DNA from: Thiothrix sp.
Lineage (GTDB): Bacteria > Pseudomonadota > Gammaproteobacteria > Thiotrichales > Thiotrichaceae
NCBI GenBank assembly: GCA_011375245.1
Contig: DRMA01000187.1
Span: 1 to 6,322 of the forward strand
Direction of reading: 5' to 3'
DNA: 6,322 bases
The translations under genes were made by a program, and so were the position numbers. The notes beneath the pieces are model-generated. The model ran no database searches, was not told where the DNA came from, and saw only the letters and a list, made by a program, of their open reading frames with translations. Below, piece after piece: positions 5,944 to 6,322 of the stretch. The stretch's first letter is position 1; each line of letters opens with the position of its first letter.

Positions 5944-6322
5944 CCAATAAAGCTACTCTCATCGACATGGTTAAATACGTCACAAGTCTAGTCCTGTGAA
6001 CAATTAGGTTTGCACGCCAATACATTGAGAAAATACGCTGATGAAGGAAGCATCGAAATTATCAAAACCCCATCAGGACAACGAAAATACAACGTTGACA
6101 AATTCTTGGGTATTGCAGGGAAGCGGTCACTGGTCTGCTATTGCCGCGTCTCCAACTACAAACAAAAAGACGATTTACAGCGCCAAGTTGAGTATATGGG
6201 TGACAAATACCCCGAAGCAGAAATCGTTAAAGACATCGGCAGTGGACTCAACTATAAGCGTAAAGGGCTTAAAGCCCTTCTTCAACGCGCAATGTCAGGA
6301 GAATCAATCACACTTATGGTTG
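5944..6322 (+). mobile_element. IS607-family element, left part (runs off the window)
   Basis: The element is inferred from its tnpA. IS607 elements have no terminal inverted repeats and make no target duplication, so the left end cannot be read directly. It must lie between the last Rpn-like codons (about 5916) and the tnpA start (5967); the boundary given is approximate. A tnpB gene is often found downstream of tnpA in this family, but that region is outside the window. Confidence 0.6.
5967..6322 (+). CDS. tnpA: IS607-family serine recombinase TnpA, 5' frameshift, C-terminus beyond window
   Basis: This is the transposase of IS607-type elements, a serine recombinase with an N-terminal MerR-like helix-turn-helix. 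The main frame (5992 to the end) reads CEQLGLHANTLRKYADEGS, then IEIIKTPSGQRKYNVDKFLG (the DNA-binding domain), then LVCYCRVSNYKQKDDLQRQ with the likely nucleophile Ser at 6151-6153, then VKDIGSGLNYKRKGLKALL and RAMSGESITLMV, cut by the window edge. This frame has no good start: it is closed upstream by TAG at 5989-5991. The family-like N-terminus, MVKYVTSLV, lies in another frame from ATG 5967 and ends at TGA 5997-5999. Dropping one C of CC (5993-5994) joins them as MVKYVTSLVCEQLG. So the gene carries a one-base insertion, a sequencing error, or a translational +1 shift site. Starting instead at TTG 6010 would lose part of the helix-turn-helix. No clear Shine-Dalgarno sequence is seen. Confidence 0.85.

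Noticed and set aside
1..6322. tRNA, rRNA or CRISPR array
   Set aside because: No cloverleaf sequence, rRNA signature or regularly spaced repeats were found on either strand by eye.

Overview
The window is a stretch of AT-rich bacterial chromosome. The PriA helicase is of the proteobacterial type. Around it sit an RTX protein, a Uma2-family gene, an Rpn-like nuclease remnant and an IS607-type recombinase. This mix suggests a gammaproteobacterium, possibly a sulfur-oxidiser of the Thiotrichales type. That placement is inference from gene style only; no rRNA or other firm taxonomic marker is present.

Layout. (1) Positions 47-1907, minus strand: two exported-protein genes in the same orientation, 40 bp apart. 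The upstream one (930-1907) encodes an RTX calcium-binding protein, probably secreted by a type I system. The downstream one (47-889) encodes a signal-peptide protein with an uncharacterised N-terminal domain, an Asp-Pro linker and a C-terminal domain resembling the MliC lysozyme-inhibitor family. (2) A 157-bp divergent intergenic region (1908-2064). (3) Positions 2065-4287, plus strand: a complete priA with every helicase motif and the eight zinc-binding cysteines. (4) Positions 4373-4822, minus strand: a Uma2-family PD-(D/E)XK protein, convergent with priA and flanked by a 10-bp inverted repeat. (5) Positions 4823-6322: a decayed accessory region. It holds hairpins, a REP-like palindrome, a 5'-truncated helical reading frame, an Rpn-family nuclease/transposase pseudogene with a premature stop and one or two frameshifts, and the left part of an IS607-family element. 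The tnpA of that element has a frameshift near its start codon and runs off the window.

How the parts relate. The RTX and MliC-domain genes may be co-transcribed and both act outside the cytoplasm. priA is a stand-alone housekeeping gene for restart of stalled replication forks. The right third is a mobile-DNA landing zone: broken genes, palindromes and short repeats have accumulated next to intact priA. No complete new defence or mobile system is visible. The items most worth a second look are the MliC fusion, the frameshifted IS607 recombinase and the palindrome at the start of the truncated reading frame.
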